A stretch of 64,000 bases of DNA from Carnegiea gigantea. Lineage: Eukaryota > Streptophyta > Magnoliopsida > Caryophyllales > Cactaceae. Below are positions 50,710 to 62,703 of this stretch, piece by piece. The notes beneath the pieces were generated by a model. It was not told where the DNA came from. It was given only the letters and a program-made list of their open reading frames with translations, and did not search any database. The translations under genes and the position numbers were made by a program. Position 1 is the first letter of the stretch, and each line of letters begins with the position of its first letter. Location: assembly GCA_029747015.1 (NCBI GenBank), contig JAKOGI010000025.1:1335001-1399000 (forward strand), written 5' to 3'.

Positions 50710-52207
50710 ATGGCAAAACTCAATTCCTTTTCAAATCGAATCCAAATCCTGTTTTTCATCGTAATTTTCCTTCTTATCAGTCCCCTTTCTCGGTCCTTGG
50801 CGGCTGCCAAGTCCGAGGATGAGGCATCGGAGTGCTCGTCGGAGCTATCGGGTCCGTGCCACAATAAGGCCAAGGCCGTACGGTTAAACTACATTGCCAT
50901 AGTGACCATATTGGTGGCTAGTATGATTGGGGTATCCCTACCCTTATTTTCTAGGACAGTGCCCGCCCTTGGGCCCGATAAGAACCTATTCCTTTTGGTT
51001 CGGGCCTTTGCTTCGGGGGTCATTGTCTCAACCGGGTTCATGCACGTTATGCCTGACTCTTGGAACGACCTGACCTCCCCGTGTTTGCCCGAGAAGCCTT
51101 GGAGGGTCTACCCTTTAACCCCGTTTATTACCATGTTAGCCGCGTATGGGACTATGATGATGGACTCATTTTCGACCGCTTACTTTGAGAAGAAAGGCGA
51201 GCAATCGATGCTCGAGGATGAGAATGGGAACGGGAATGGGAACGGGAACGGGAATGGGAATGGGAATGGGAATGGTTGTGGTCATCACCACGGCCAAATT
51301 GCCAAAGCAATTGGCGATAAGGATGCATCGCGATTATTAAAGGATCGCGTTGTGGCTCAGGTACACTCGTAATTGCTAATTAGTTAGCTTAATTATGAAT
51401 GAAAAATAGTCTTGGGATGGAGTTATAGTGCGGCTAAAAAGAGTAAATTAGATGATTAGGTTACATATGCTAACAAATTGGTAATTGGATTTTGTGATTA
51501 ATTGATAATAATGCAGGTTTTGGAAGTAGGAATTGTGGTTCATTCAGTGGTGATTGGGCTTTCAATGGGAGCATCTGTGAATCCTTGCACAATTAGGCCA
51601 CTAATTGCTGCCATATGCTTCCATCAACTCTTTGAAGGAATGGGCCTTGGTGGTTGCATTTTGCAGGTCCTAAGTCCTAACTCTCTCCCACCCCCCCCCC
51701 AACCAAAAAAAAGAAAAAAATTCTTTAATGATGGGTCGGGTTGGATTGAGGGTCGATCAGCAGACTGAGTAATTCATGTGTCCACCACTATCACAACATA
51801 TATAAATGGCCCGTGTGAAGTGATTACTTTATTTTGTTTGTAAAATGCGTACATGTGACACATTAGTAACTTGTTTACGATCAAATTTTATTGTCATATA
51901 GGCTGAATACGGGTTAAAGGTGAAAGCGATGATGGTATTCTTCTTCTCAGTGACAACCCCATTCGGGATCGTGTTAGGAATCCTTCTACAAAATGTGTAC
52001 AAGGAGAACAGCCCAACGGCTCTGATCGTTGTCGGAGTTCTCAACGCCGTGTCCGCCGGCTTGCTGATCTACATGGCCATGGTGGACTTGCTTGCAGCTG
52101 ATTTCAAAGGGCCAAAGCTTCAAGGCAATATGAAGCTTCAATTCTGCTGTTATGTTGCAGCTTTGATGGGCTCTGGGCTCATGTCTTTGATGGCCTTATG
52201 GGCTTAA
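50710..52207 (+). CDS. ZIP-family zinc/iron transporter
   Basis: Divalent-metal importer of the plant ZIP/IRT family, most like the ZIP1/ZIP3/ZIP5 type (ends SLMALWA). Exons 50710-51360, 51517-51666 and 51902-52207 total 1107 bases, 368 aa. A signal-peptide-like hydrophobic N-terminus ([15 protein letters not shown], 11-25) precedes an extracellular stretch with Cys42 and Cys50 ([14 protein letters not shown]). TM1 starts near 61 ([21 protein letters not shown]). TM2-TM3 follow with [19 protein letters not shown]. The variable cytosolic loop (about 160-215) holds nine Asn-Gly pairs (172-189) then CGHHHG. TM4 and TM5 carry the conserved metal-path motifs [12 protein letters not shown] and [15 protein letters not shown]6-TM8 include [15 protein letters not shown] and [13 protein letters not shown]. 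Substrate cannot be fixed from sequence. Confidence 0.93.
51223..51276 (+). repeat. Coding hexanucleotide repeat (Asn-Gly)9 in ZIP loop
   Basis: Nine tandem AAY-GGN codon pairs (mostly GGGAAT and GGGAAC hexamers) encode residues 172-189 of the ZIP protein, in the cytosolic loop that usually carries a His-rich metal-sensing stretch. The frame is kept and the Cys-Gly-His3 sequence follows immediately. Confidence 0.9.
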
Positions 52208-53250
52208 TTAGGCAGAGGTTTTTATTAATCTGTTTTTTTTGGGCGGGGGGGGGGGGGGTTCACAATTTTTGTAACCAGGCTACATGTGTGTCATTTAATT
52301 CTCCGATCATTTTCCGTATTTTTTTTTTCACCTTTATTGTAGTTGTAGCTAGTCTCTTTAGATTTAACCTTAGAAGAAATAATACAAGTTTTACATATCG
52401 TCCTCGTGAAATTATAAAAAATTTTAAGCTTTTTTTTCAAAAGGATAGATTTTTCCATTAGGTAGACTGCCTATTCCATTGGACTCTCGTATAGAAAACT
52501 AGTATCACTATTAATTGCAGGAAGCATAAATTATCTTCGAATGCAAGTGATACCAGTAGATTAGCCGGTTTAAAATTTTGAGCGAGACGCTACCCATAAG
52601 CATCAACTAGGTTGTTGGTTCACCAATTAGTTTGGGTCAAGGCCAGGGTCACTACCTCTAGAACCAAAGTCTCAAACTCAGTGGACTTGGGTTGTCATGC
52701 ATTATGAAACTCGGGGCTAGGGTTACTTCCCTTTGTATTAAATTGTTCATTATGGTTAAATCAAATCAATTCTAATGTTACTTTTCACGATTTTTACTCC
52801 AAAGTTCCGCAACTAACTCGATTTGACTTATTTACCAGCAAGTGTGAGTACAGAGTACTTCACACTACAGCATGAAGTTTGCATGGGACTATGGGAGATA
52901 CATGAGTTGTTGGCATAACAAAACATGCCATTGCGTAGTTGATGATGAAGCAAGTTTTTCTTTTCTGTTTCGCCTTTGGTTTACTTTTAGCCTAGTGGGT
53001 GTTTCTTTCCCTCCAAGGCAGACCTAATGTAGTAATTAGCGAAATGACTATTAATGGTTGGTTTTTCAAAGATTGGACGAGGCCATTAAGTCATTAACAC
53101 ATTCGAAAATAAATAAGTCGTATAGTCAAGCCACCCCTCTTAATTTTAAAGTTAACAACTAGGACGTTTTGTCCCTTTTTTTTTTTTCCTTCTTGGTAAC
53201 TGTATGATTAATTAGACTAACCAAATTGGATTGAGGGTCAATGAAATATT

Positions 53251-53582
53251 GGGGGTGTTTGGTAAACAGTTTTTTTAAGAGTTTTTTTGACTAAAAAGAA
53301 CTTTTTTGACCAATATTAGCTATTTGACCAAGTAAAAAAACTGTTTTGGGTATTTGGTGAAAATGATTTTTGGGTCTAAAAAGCTAATTCCATGAGCTCT
53401 TTGGAAGAGCTTTTTAAAGAATTAATTTTTTTATCTCATAACTCTATCAAAAACAGCTAATTTTATCAAACAGTTTTTCAACAAACAACTAATGCAAATG
53501 GCTAACTCAAACAACTAACAACTAATACCTAATACAAACAGTGAACAGCTAACAACTAACAACTGTTTGCCAAACAGAGCCA
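53251..53582. mobile_element. hAT-like MITE with TGTTTGGYAAACAGTT ends
   Basis: The left end GGGTGTTTGGTAAACAGTTT and the reverse complement of the right end GGCTCTGTTTGGCAAACAGT form a good inverted repeat. Subterminal 'aacaactaacaactaa' repeats are on the right, 'ttttttga' repeats on the left. Non-coding. A target duplication is not clear, so the superfamily is inferred from the end sequence. Confidence 0.6.
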
Positions 53583-54662
53583 TTATGTTTTGAGTAAAAG
53601 TTCGGTGTAAAAATTCTTTCATATATTCAAAACTAAAAAAAATCGTATCATTAGATGTAAAGTACAAAATTAGAAGTACCGTTTTTTCTCCGTTTTGATC
53701 ATTGATAAGTTTCCAAGCAGCATAAAAACGTTATAAGAGAACCATCCCAGACAATCAGCGCACACAATTAAAACATCAATCTAACTAATACTTGAACAAT
53801 ATAAACTCACCTTGTCACCATGATTTTCCTAATGAAATTACAATTTACACATAATTCCTATTTTCTCAATTTGGTTAATCTATAGATAACTTCTATATTT
53901 ATTATTGCGGCTTGTAGATTTTTCATATAAACCCACCCACACATCCCCCACATGGTATTGGTAGCTACCAGCAAAACGTCAGAAAGAAGCATTTCCCAAA
54001 GCTAAAAACAGGTGACAATACACAGGATAATATTAGCAAATAAGTTGTATATATAGTCAAAAACCCCGCTCCAAGCTAAGCTGTGTTGGAAAAACAATGG
54101 AAGGCATTCATTATTACTTCCTCTACAAGGCACAAGACAAGCAGTCTAATCTCATTGCTTAATTACAACATGTATGATTTACGATTTGAATTTTCGTCGT
54201 TATTTTCTTGAGTTATAAGACATACGCATATTCAATTCATGCAACAAACATAGCTCAGTCAAGGATCAGGTGTTGAGCAGACCCGTAATTGTTCCACAAG
54301 GATACTCTTAGGACCATACCGGCCTCTTTAGGAAGGTTACGAAATGATCTAGAAGGTTCTAAGAACTCGACCTGTGGCAAAGGACACTAATAAGTGACGA
54401 ATGGACTTTCTTGAACAGCAAACTATGTTGGGCTTCACAAGCCCAAGGGCAAGATAGTAATTTGGCACAACAGAGCCCAGGGGCAAAAACGTAATCTCAC
54501 ACAAATTTTAGCCCAAGATGGTTTACCGCCTTTGTTGTGTTCCCATGTTTTTGTTAAACCGACGGCAGGCAAACAAGTTAGCGGAGAAGAGGAGAGAGAA
54601 ATGAGCAGAGGAGAGAGAATCTTTCCAAAAACTGCTTGCCATTCTAACCGCCAACCCGACTC

Positions 54663-54668
54663 TATAAA
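54663..54668 (+). promoter_or_regulatory. TATA box of the first SRO gene
   Basis: TATAAA about 180 bases upstream of the ATG at 54846. The predicted leader of about 150 bases includes two overlapping six-codon upstream ORFs (54732-54749 and 54737-54754). Confidence 0.5.
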
Positions 54669-54845
54669 CAAAGCCCACAAACAAATCAATAAATCCATAC
54701 TCTGTTCTTCATTTGTTACTCTGTTTCTGAGATGAAATGTTGTTCTTGATCTGATTTCTTGCATTCTTTCGCTTGTGGGTCCTTAAGATTTGCTTCTGAG
54801 AATAGCTCTGTTTCTTCAATCTCTGTTTTGTTATACCATTCGACA

Positions 54846-56568
54846 ATGGAGGATCAATTCCACCCTGTTCCAGAGAACAACCCCCCATTTCAGAATTTGC
54901 CCGCCGGAGATCCGCCGGAATCCGACCGTGACTCCTCGGCCTCTGACTGCGAGAGCATCGTCTCGTCCTCCACCTCCACTAGTCGGAGACTCCTCTTCCC
55001 GGAGAAGCTTGCGGTCGAGTTGGCCGGAGAAGAAATAGTCCACCAGCTGATTCGCCGGAGATTTCTCTATTGCTTGGGTCCAATCGGAGAGAAAATGACG
55101 GTGGTCGCGATTCACCGGAAAAATTGGTCGGGATTCTCCAATCAGGCCACGTTTCAGTCGTTCCAGATTCACTCCAAAGCTGTGGCGAACAAACATGGCG
55201 GATCATCGAATGTGAAGTTCGCATGGTATGGCCATGGAAGAGAGAGAATCATGGAGATTTTGTCTCGTGGGTTTAGCTACAAAGAGGTCCAGGATAACAT
55301 CCATGGCGCCGTTTTTCTCTCTCCTGATTCCTCCCCTGTTGAGAGGTAACACAACACTAACACCCATGTCCATGTCGAATTTACCAGAATCTTCTAGATT
55401 GCATTTTTATTTTCCGTTTACTCGCAGTGTGGAGAGATCGGTGCCGGATGAGGACGGATTAAGGCATGTTTTACTCTGCCGGGTCATACTCGGACGACCC
55501 GAATTAGTCCCACCCGGGTCGGACCAGACCCACCCGAGTTCAGACGAGTTCGACTCAGGAGTGGATCGTTTTGAGACCCCGAATAAGTACATCATTTGGA
55601 GCACTGATATGAACACTCATATTTTACCCGAATATGTTGTTAGTTTCAGAGCTGCGGATTCTTCAACATTGAGAGGTACATTTAATCTTTTGTTTCTTGG
55701 GTGTTAAGCAAGTGGTAATCAACATCAAATTTCTGGGTTTTGGGTTAATTTGTAATTAAAACTTGGTAATCAGGGTCTCAAAGGAGATTTCCGACATCGC
55801 CATGGATGCCTTTTCCGTCGTTAATTGCAGTGTTGGGCAAGTTCTTGCCCCCAGATGCTGTTGCCTTGATGAGAAAATACCACAAGGAGTTCAAAGTAAG
55901 CTTAATCTTAAGCTTCTTTTGCATGTCGTTGTTTCAGTCATTTTTCTAGATTGGGTTGGCTTTGCTTGATATGGTTCGAGGAACGAGTCAGGTTGAGTTG
56001 GGTCACTTGTATGTTGGTGTGTGCTTGGGTTTACTCACGCAGATCGAACCTAAGAGAACTTGTTCGACCAGTAGTTGAGTCACTTATGTGTAACAAAAGA
56101 TACGATACATGATGGTTATGTATAATATATTCAAAGTTGAGAATGTGTTTTACCTCCTTAGGTATTAAGGTTTCGAGATCTCATATACGCTCTTACTAAA
56201 ATTTCATCGATAATATCTATATTTCTAAAAAATGTATTATCTAAGAATTAGACTGACATTTAAATAAGTAATTGGTAAATAATTTGGTTAATTAATTTAT
56301 GTGGTAATTTTGATATAGTGAGTAAAATGTTGAATTGGTGATGTAGGAGAGGAGGATTACGAGGCTGGAGGTGGTAAGAAAACTGAGACAAGTGGCGGGC
56401 GATGAATTGTTGATGGCAATCATCAAATCCTGGAACAAAGGCGGCAAGGTTAGCTCACTCCTCGCCTCTTCCCCATACCACCTCAATTTTTTTTAAAAAA
56501 ATTTTAATTGAATTGGCCCCTTTTGGGGTTCAGAGTTGTGCGATTTTAAAATCATTAGTTCAGTGAAA

Positions 56569-56604
<36 letters not shown>

Positions 56605-56820
56605 GCTTTGAATGTTTTTTAAAAATTACTAATGGGGTATAGTTTTTACGAAATACACAGAAAATAAGCGGTCATTAACTACAAAGACAGTAGTTTTAAA
56701 AGTTATACAAATTACTCGTAAAAAGGGTACTGAAACTTGTTGCGTGTATTGGTGGTGCAGGAGGGATTGAAGATGGCGGTTGGTTTGCTGGGCAACAAGA
56801 AGAAGGGTGACAAGGATTAG
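54846..56820 (+). CDS. SRO protein (PARP-like + RST domains), copy A
   Basis: Member of the plant SIMILAR TO RCD ONE family (SRO2/SRO3/SRO5 type, lacking a WWE domain); such proteins act in stress responses by binding transcription factors through the RST domain. Exons 54846-55345, 55428-55675, 55774-55895, 56347-56448 and 56761-56820 give 1032 bases, 343 aa. The N-terminus is acidic and Ser-rich with [16 protein letters not shown]. The PARP-like domain is about residues 60-245 ([38 protein letters not shown]). The histidine expected for an active PARP is replaced in FAWYG, so an inactive fold is likely. The RST domain is about 257-325 ([50 protein letters not shown]), with a Lys-rich end. 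Start chosen because the neighbouring paralog also begins MEDQ. Confidence 0.9.
56572..56603. repeat. (AT)n microsatellite in intron 4 of SRO copy A
   Basis: An uninterrupted AT dinucleotide run of about 32 bases between 'gtg' and 'acgc', lying in the last intron. Probably length-variable. Confidence 0.85.
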
Positions 56821-58308
56821 CTTAGATTAGCTTTGGAAGCTTGGCACAGTAGAATTAGCTAAGCTAGTTGATGAGAATTTTACATTGTCTTTCTTGTTGT
56901 AAATCTGTGTTGTTTCGCAATTAGAGATGTTTCCTCCTCTTCTCTTTTTTTTTGGGGCTAACAGCACTGGAATTGGATAGTGACCTTGAGTATTCAAAAC
57001 AAAAGCATGCAAAGATGGTGCACGTACATATCATGCTTTGGTAGTATTACAACAGTTACTTAAAAAAAAAAATGAATGTCATTCAATTCATTACGTGCCA
57101 TTTTCTATCCCTCTTTAAGTTTTATCCTTATACTTTTGATTTTCATTATTTTGTTTTTATGGTAAGATCATGATAATTTAGATAGGAATCTCAATTTCAT
57201 GATCATCTAATCGAGGATTAAGGACACTGTCCTAAATTGGTAATGGTGATTTGCACGTAAGTTTTTTTGTTTACTCTTTAGGCTTTGGAGGGGGATTTAC
57301 ATGAGCTATTTTTCTTAATCGTTTGCTTAGTTATAACACACTAAGTATGCAAGACTAACAATGAGCGCGTTGGAAACAAAAGGGTATAATACATACATAG
57401 TTTATCTCATGGTGGTTTTTACTGGGGACTCCACTTTCCTCGTGAAACTTCTAGTATAGATATTTTTAAGAAAATTAGAGAAGATTCAAATATATAGAAC
57501 ATTTCTGCAACGGGACATCACTCAATTTGATAATTTTTCTGAAATGGGTCACTGGGATTTGCATTGTCATTGGTGAAGTGAATGAACAGGTAACACAGGG
57601 CACGTCACATAACGTGCGCGGGTACACTGAGGGCTTGCGATCCAGGCGGGAAACACGCGAAAAAGGAAGGCGATGATTCTGAGAAGACCGTCCATCGCTG
57701 AGCCCACAGTCCCGCTCCCTGTATTTAAAGGCAACCAACAAAACAAAACCATGGGTGTTAGTGTCCTGCTCCTACTGCTACACTACAGTGGATTTTTCTC
57801 ACTCCTGTCAAGAAATACTAGTTAGGCAGTTTACCATAAATGGCCCTCGTGAATCATCATGTCACACTTTCAAGTTATATCCTTACTAATTATTATTCTA
57901 AAATGGTTATCAGTTATCACAAACACCAAGTAGGTTCTACTATTCATCATAATGTATGAGATCTAGGCCCTTATTGATAATGCCATTTCAAGCAGTGTTT
58001 AATGCTTTTGATCCAATCAAAACACCAATCTATTAAATATTAATATACTGACAACTGTAGTTTAAACTAATATTTTTAGTAGCACATATCATTTCAAATA
58101 GTATTTCTTAAACGTTAAAAAAAAACTTGTAGAATCACTCAATTTTATATATAGTTACATAGATAGTAAAATAAATGTCAAATTTTTACTAACATAATGT
58201 GACGCAATTATATAAAAATATTACTTTAAAAAGGGGATGATTTTATGGTAAAAATTAAAATAAAGTAATTATGATGTATTGATATATTTTGATTATACAT
58301 TTAGTTAG

Positions 58309-58684
58309 GGCGTTCTCAGCCTAAGTTTCAATTTTTAGAACTCAAGTCTACCACATCAGTAAAAATTTTAATTTTATGGAATTTACATTCTATCACTTAT
58401 CCAACCAATGGAACTCCAACTTCAATTACATAATACAATATTTTTGAAGGACCCACCGTATAATACGCAATCTTTTTTTTTTAACTATCTAAATAATTTT
58501 TTATTTTAAAAAAGAAAAATAAACAAAAAATCAGAAAATGACAAAAAAATGGAATAGGGGGGAACGCCAGAGCATTTACCCTGCGTGTTGCCCCACATTT
58601 CCCATGGCCGAGATTGGAAAATTCCATTAAATGAGACACTTGGGATCCATCCACTGAAACACGTGCCAGTGTGTGGGGGTGCTC
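58309..58684. mobile_element. MITE-like element with TTAGT(T)AG flanks
   Basis: It begins GGCGTTCTCAGCC and ends with GTGTGGGGGTGCTC. The flanks are TTAGTTAG on the left (58301-58308) and TTAGTAG on the right (58685-58691), a plausible 8-9 base target duplication that has lost a base. The inverted repeat itself is weak, so a Mutator-type origin is only a suggestion. Confidence 0.35.
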
Positions 58685-60586
58685 TTAGTAGCAATGGAGA
58701 TTTTGTTGTACGTTTAATTAAGGTGCACCCAATTAGTTTCGCAAGTGTCGCCTACAATTAATTAAGCCCAAACACCAAGTTATATGCATATAGCCCCATC
58801 ATTTGTGTGTGTGTTTTTTTTTAAATTGTTATAGGCCCGAATACAATGAAATTAAACCTTGTAAATTTTTTTGATCAAAATCTTGTAAATTATAAATACC
58901 GAATTGTAATTGTTCTTCTTTAAATTAATTATAGTTGATGATTATAAAAGAATTATATAAACAAAAAAATAAACTAATCAGCGGCTGATTTATACTACTT
59001 TGTCAATTTAAACTAATGATCAATTAATGTTGATGTTTCACCATTTCTCTTGATGTTTAACATGATAGTATGATACAATTGAAAACTCAAATGCTATTGC
59101 ATCATCTTAGGGAGTGAATAGGATGATGATCAAAATTACAAAATAATCAAAATAAAATGCAGAAAAGTAAATGTGGACAAGGCACGAGTATTTATTTATT
59201 TTTTAACAAGGTTAGACTCAGCCAGACTTAGTTCCTGCCTAAAGTTCCCGAACTCTAGGATTAACCCAATTTTATTATGAGGGATTGCACAACTCTAGAG
59301 TATACCTACTCTAAGTTCCAATTGAGTTACAAGTTGATATTTCAACAAGTCCTTGGTAGAGTTGATTCTTCAACTCTAACTATTCCACCCAATCATAGCT
59401 AGAACAATACAACTTAATAAATTAAGTGAACAAAAGAATGACATTTGCTAGTATGGCTCTTAGTCCTTGTTCTTTGTTTGTGCTATGTTTTTCCGTACTC
59501 ATCAACCTTCAAGTTGCTTCAATATTTATGGCCAAGGATAGTAGAGCTGTTGGTAAGTAGCTGTTGTCATTAAATCAAAAGGTATTATCTTCAACCGATT
59601 TCAATGCCTTAAAAAACGGGTCAGACCCTTGAGAATTCCATAGTTTAACAAATCTGGTCAGTGCTGTTAGCAACGGTTAAATTCTTATTTTGAAACTGAC
59701 TAGTGGATTCTTTAAGAATAAGTTGCAATTGCTTTCCATAAATCAAGCAACTATCAAGCATCAATATTTACCAAATCAATCCATGATCCCTAAAATCTTG
59801 TTAAGCAAATATCAAGGCAAATTAAATTCTAGTTAAGCGTATGTCCCTAATAATGTGGTGTATAGTATCTCATAATCTCATATTCTATGCATAATGACAA
59901 CCATTGCAATCAAGCACGTCATGACCATAAATGTGTCCCTCTTAATCTCAACAGTTTATCTTTTTATAAATTTTTATACGAAACGATCTCACAGTGATTT
60001 ATCGTAGAGACCGCCCATGTGGCAACACATATTTCTTTTAAATTTAGGAGACAGTTAATGAGAGTGTGTGAGACGTCTCATAATAGAAGTCATCGTGATA
60101 CAGTCTCACACAAGACTTACTTTTTTTTTTACTGTTAATTAAATAAAAAATTAATTTTCAAATCTAAAAAAATATCTATAATTTTGTAGAAAAGTTATCA
60201 GTCATGTGGTGTTTGGGTCTTGCTAATTTGTACAAGAAACCAGGCAAAATAAATCAATCTTGCGTCCCGAGCAATTTTTCGCATCCAGTAAAAGTATTTA
60301 TTAGCCAAGTCATTCATTTAATGTAAAAAGCACTAAATCAAATTATCACATAATAAAATTTAAATAGAGAATTATATCTCTCAACGGAAGTTGAATAAAT
60401 AAACCACGCATGGTAACAGGCAGCCGGAAACCGCCGCTCATCGCAGCAGAACAAACACAATTAATAAATAAATAAATAGTTTTAATTAATTAATTAATTA
60501 ATTAATTAAACAGATAATACTGGTATTTATTATTTATTAATCCGACCAAAAAGGGGTGTCGGTATTTATGTTGGTTACGTAAGATT

Positions 60587-60594
60587 CACGTGTC
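60587..60594 (+). promoter_or_regulatory. ABRE/G-box upstream of SRO copy B
   Basis: CACGTGTC, a G-box with an ABA-response-element core (ACGTGTC), lies 71 bases upstream of the TATA box at 60665. This is the usual position for a bZIP-bound ABRE and fits the stress and ABA responsiveness reported for SRO genes. Function is inferred from motif and position only. Confidence 0.5.
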
Positions 60595-60664
60595 CCTTTC
60601 CTTAACAACAACCAATGCTTTTGGCCGTTCTCCAATTACGTCTCGCCCAAGTTTCAGATTTTCG

Positions 60665-60672
60665 TATAAATA
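60665..60672 (+). promoter_or_regulatory. TATA box of SRO copy B
   Basis: TATAAATA 97-104 bases upstream of the ATG at 60769, giving a predicted leader of about 70 bases. Confidence 0.65.
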
Positions 60673-60768
60673 CAAATGACTGATCCCCTGTTTAATCCCT
60701 GTTTCGTGGTGAACTCCTCAGCTTCTTCTCCTCCATAAAGTTTCAATCTTGACACGATTAATTCACCA

Positions 60769-62005
60769 ATGGAAGATCAAATCCAATTCAACGACAATTT
60801 CATAGCCCGCCGACGCTTGTCGATGAACTACTCTTCCGATTCTGATGATGATAAGGCTTCTGATTGCGAGAGTTCGATTACCGGTCCAGTCCAAGGAGAT
60901 CGAGTCCAAGGATTACTTTACGAAGATTTGGTTAGGTTGGACGAAGACGATGTGATTTTTCAGGGTATTAAGCGTAGATTCGTGTCGAATTTGGGAGATT
61001 CGGGGAATGCAACGACGGTGGTGGCTGTTCATAGGAAGAATTGGTTAGGGTTTCGTGTTGGACAAGCAAGACTCAGATGCTTTGGAATTCTCGCTCATGC
61101 ATTCGCCGGCGAAAGTAATGGTGGTGGTGTTGCTAATGTTGTGAAATATGCATGGTTTGGTGGTTCTAAGGAAGAGATTACTAGGATAATGTCTCATGGG
61201 TTCGATCATCGTGACATTCGTGAGCATGGTGGTCTCGAGCTTTGCTTATCACCAATCGAGTGTCCAGCACAAAGGTGAGAAATTGATCAAGTTTTTGTCT
61301 TTCCAGAATCCATATTGGGAACTGTTGTTATAGTATGATCTTCTCCACGAGTGGTTTTCTCAATGCATGATGACGTATACTTTTTTTTTTCAGTGTGCAG
61401 TATTGTTCCGTCGATGAAGATGACCTAATGCACCTATTGCTATGTCGAATTCTTCTAGAGAACAGAGACTCCATCTATTATGGCTCGAACCAATTTCATT
61501 CGAGTTTAGACGAGTTTGATTCGGAGGTCGATGATGTTGGTTCTCCTAGAAAGTACACGATTTGGAGTGCAAATATGAACACTCATATTTTGCCAGAATA
61601 TGTTGTAACTTTTACAGCACCTTCATGCTTAATGGGGTCTAATTCAAGTTCTAGACATGGACATCGAGTTAAGAGGCAACCAAAGTCTCCATGGATGCCA
61701 CTTCAAGCTTTGATTTCGGCACTCTCGAAAATTCTACCTCATCGAGCTATCAATGTGATTAAGAAGCATCACAAAGATCTCAAGGTATGTAATGTAAGCA
61801 GTAATTGTGTAGTTAATCATTGATTTGATTAGGTTTTTCTTTTGTTTCCTTGTCCTAGTTAATTAACTCTGTTAAAATTTGATTGACTTTGCAGGATCGG
61901 AAGATATCTCGTCTTGAACTTGTACAAAAAATAAGAAAATTAACTGGAGATGATTTGTTGATCGCGATAATTAAGTCCTTCCAAGCTAAGCTATCCTCAA
62001 ATTGA
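60769..62005 (+). CDS. SRO protein (PARP-like + RST domains), copy B
   Basis: Tandem paralog of the SRO gene 4 kb upstream, same strand. Exons 60769-61274, 61394-61784 and 61895-62005 give 1008 bases, 335 aa. It shares the MEDQ start, the acidic SDCES segment, [41 protein letters not shown] and the RST domain from about 267 (SPWMPLQALISALSKILP, KKHHKDLKDRKISRLELVQKI, DDLLIAIIKSF). It lacks the last, Lys-rich exon of copy A and ends KLSSN. The intron that separates PARP-like and RST parts in copy A is absent; that stretch is one exon here. The PARP catalytic histidine position is again in AWFG, so ADP-ribosyl transfer is unlikely. Confidence 0.92.
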
Positions 62006-62703
62006 AAGAGATGATTTACTTTTTTGGGAGGTTTGATTTGATTGGATTTTTAGTCATAGGAAGTTAAAATATAGAATTTAGGAATTATTTTTAGTTTCTA
62101 TAATATTTAAATTATTATATGTAAGTGTATATCAGATATAACAGTTAATCAATTATCACTGATCAGTGTTTTTTCCCCATTAATATATTGCAACTTTTTC
62201 TCTATATTGTTCTTGGGCAAAATTCTCCTTTAATTTATTTATAGTGCTGATATTGTAATTATTATCGAGTTGAAATAGAATTGAATATTGGTTATTTTCA
62301 ACTCACTACATCAGAATTTATGTCTTCTTGAGAAATTTTTTCATTTTTTAAAAAAATTCCCTGTTAGAATCATATTTGCAGTTAACAGTTGTTACAATGG
62401 TTGATTGTTACCTTGGCTATTGTATGAATAATAAGCTCATTGGTAATTCATTTTGAATTTATGAATTTGGAAAAGGATGCATATATACTATCAGAAATTA
62501 TTTTTGTACAAGAGGAATGGCATACAAAAAGGAGTTTTTTTTTGGGGGGGGGGGGGAACTGCGGTACATGGAATCCTCATCAAACATGATCATACCATGC
62601 ATCAGTAGAACCAATTAAACCTCCATTAGAAGGCAGGAGATATATGTATATCCATAATGAGTTAAATTGATCACTTCATTATCGAACACAGAAGTCATGG
62701 TGT
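62006..62703. other. Convergent intergenic region SRO copy B / DXR
   Basis: About 700 bases between convergent genes, so two 3' UTRs. AT-rich, with a T9-G13 tract at 62535-62556. No further gene. Confidence 0.6.

Larger units (their letters stand above)
52208..54845. other. Intergenic: ZIP 3' UTR and first SRO gene upstream region
   Basis: The ZIP 3' UTR includes a T-run/G-run tract at 52233-52258. A MITE-like element lies at 53251-53582. A short duplicated phrase 'agcccaagggcaa/agcccaggggcaa' occurs near 54438 and 54474. The last 200 bases hold the SRO promoter and leader. Nothing else is recognised. Confidence 0.55.
56821..60768. other. Intergenic between the two SRO genes
   Basis: About 3.9 kb. 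It holds the 3' UTR of copy A, a MITE-like element at 58309-58684, a (TTAA)n tract around 60485-60511 and the promoter of copy B. A patch at 57475-57752 is richer in GC and open on the minus strand but resembles no family. No gene is supported. Confidence 0.55.

Noticed and set aside
54759..54845. In-frame N-terminal extension of SRO copy A
   Set aside because: The extension opens with TTG, not ATG, and no ATG precedes 54846 in frame; the paralog also starts at MEDQ.
57475..57752. Minus-strand open frames in a GC-richer patch with a TTTAAATA box upstream
   Set aside because: Two overlapping frames, neither resembling a known protein; probably repeat debris.
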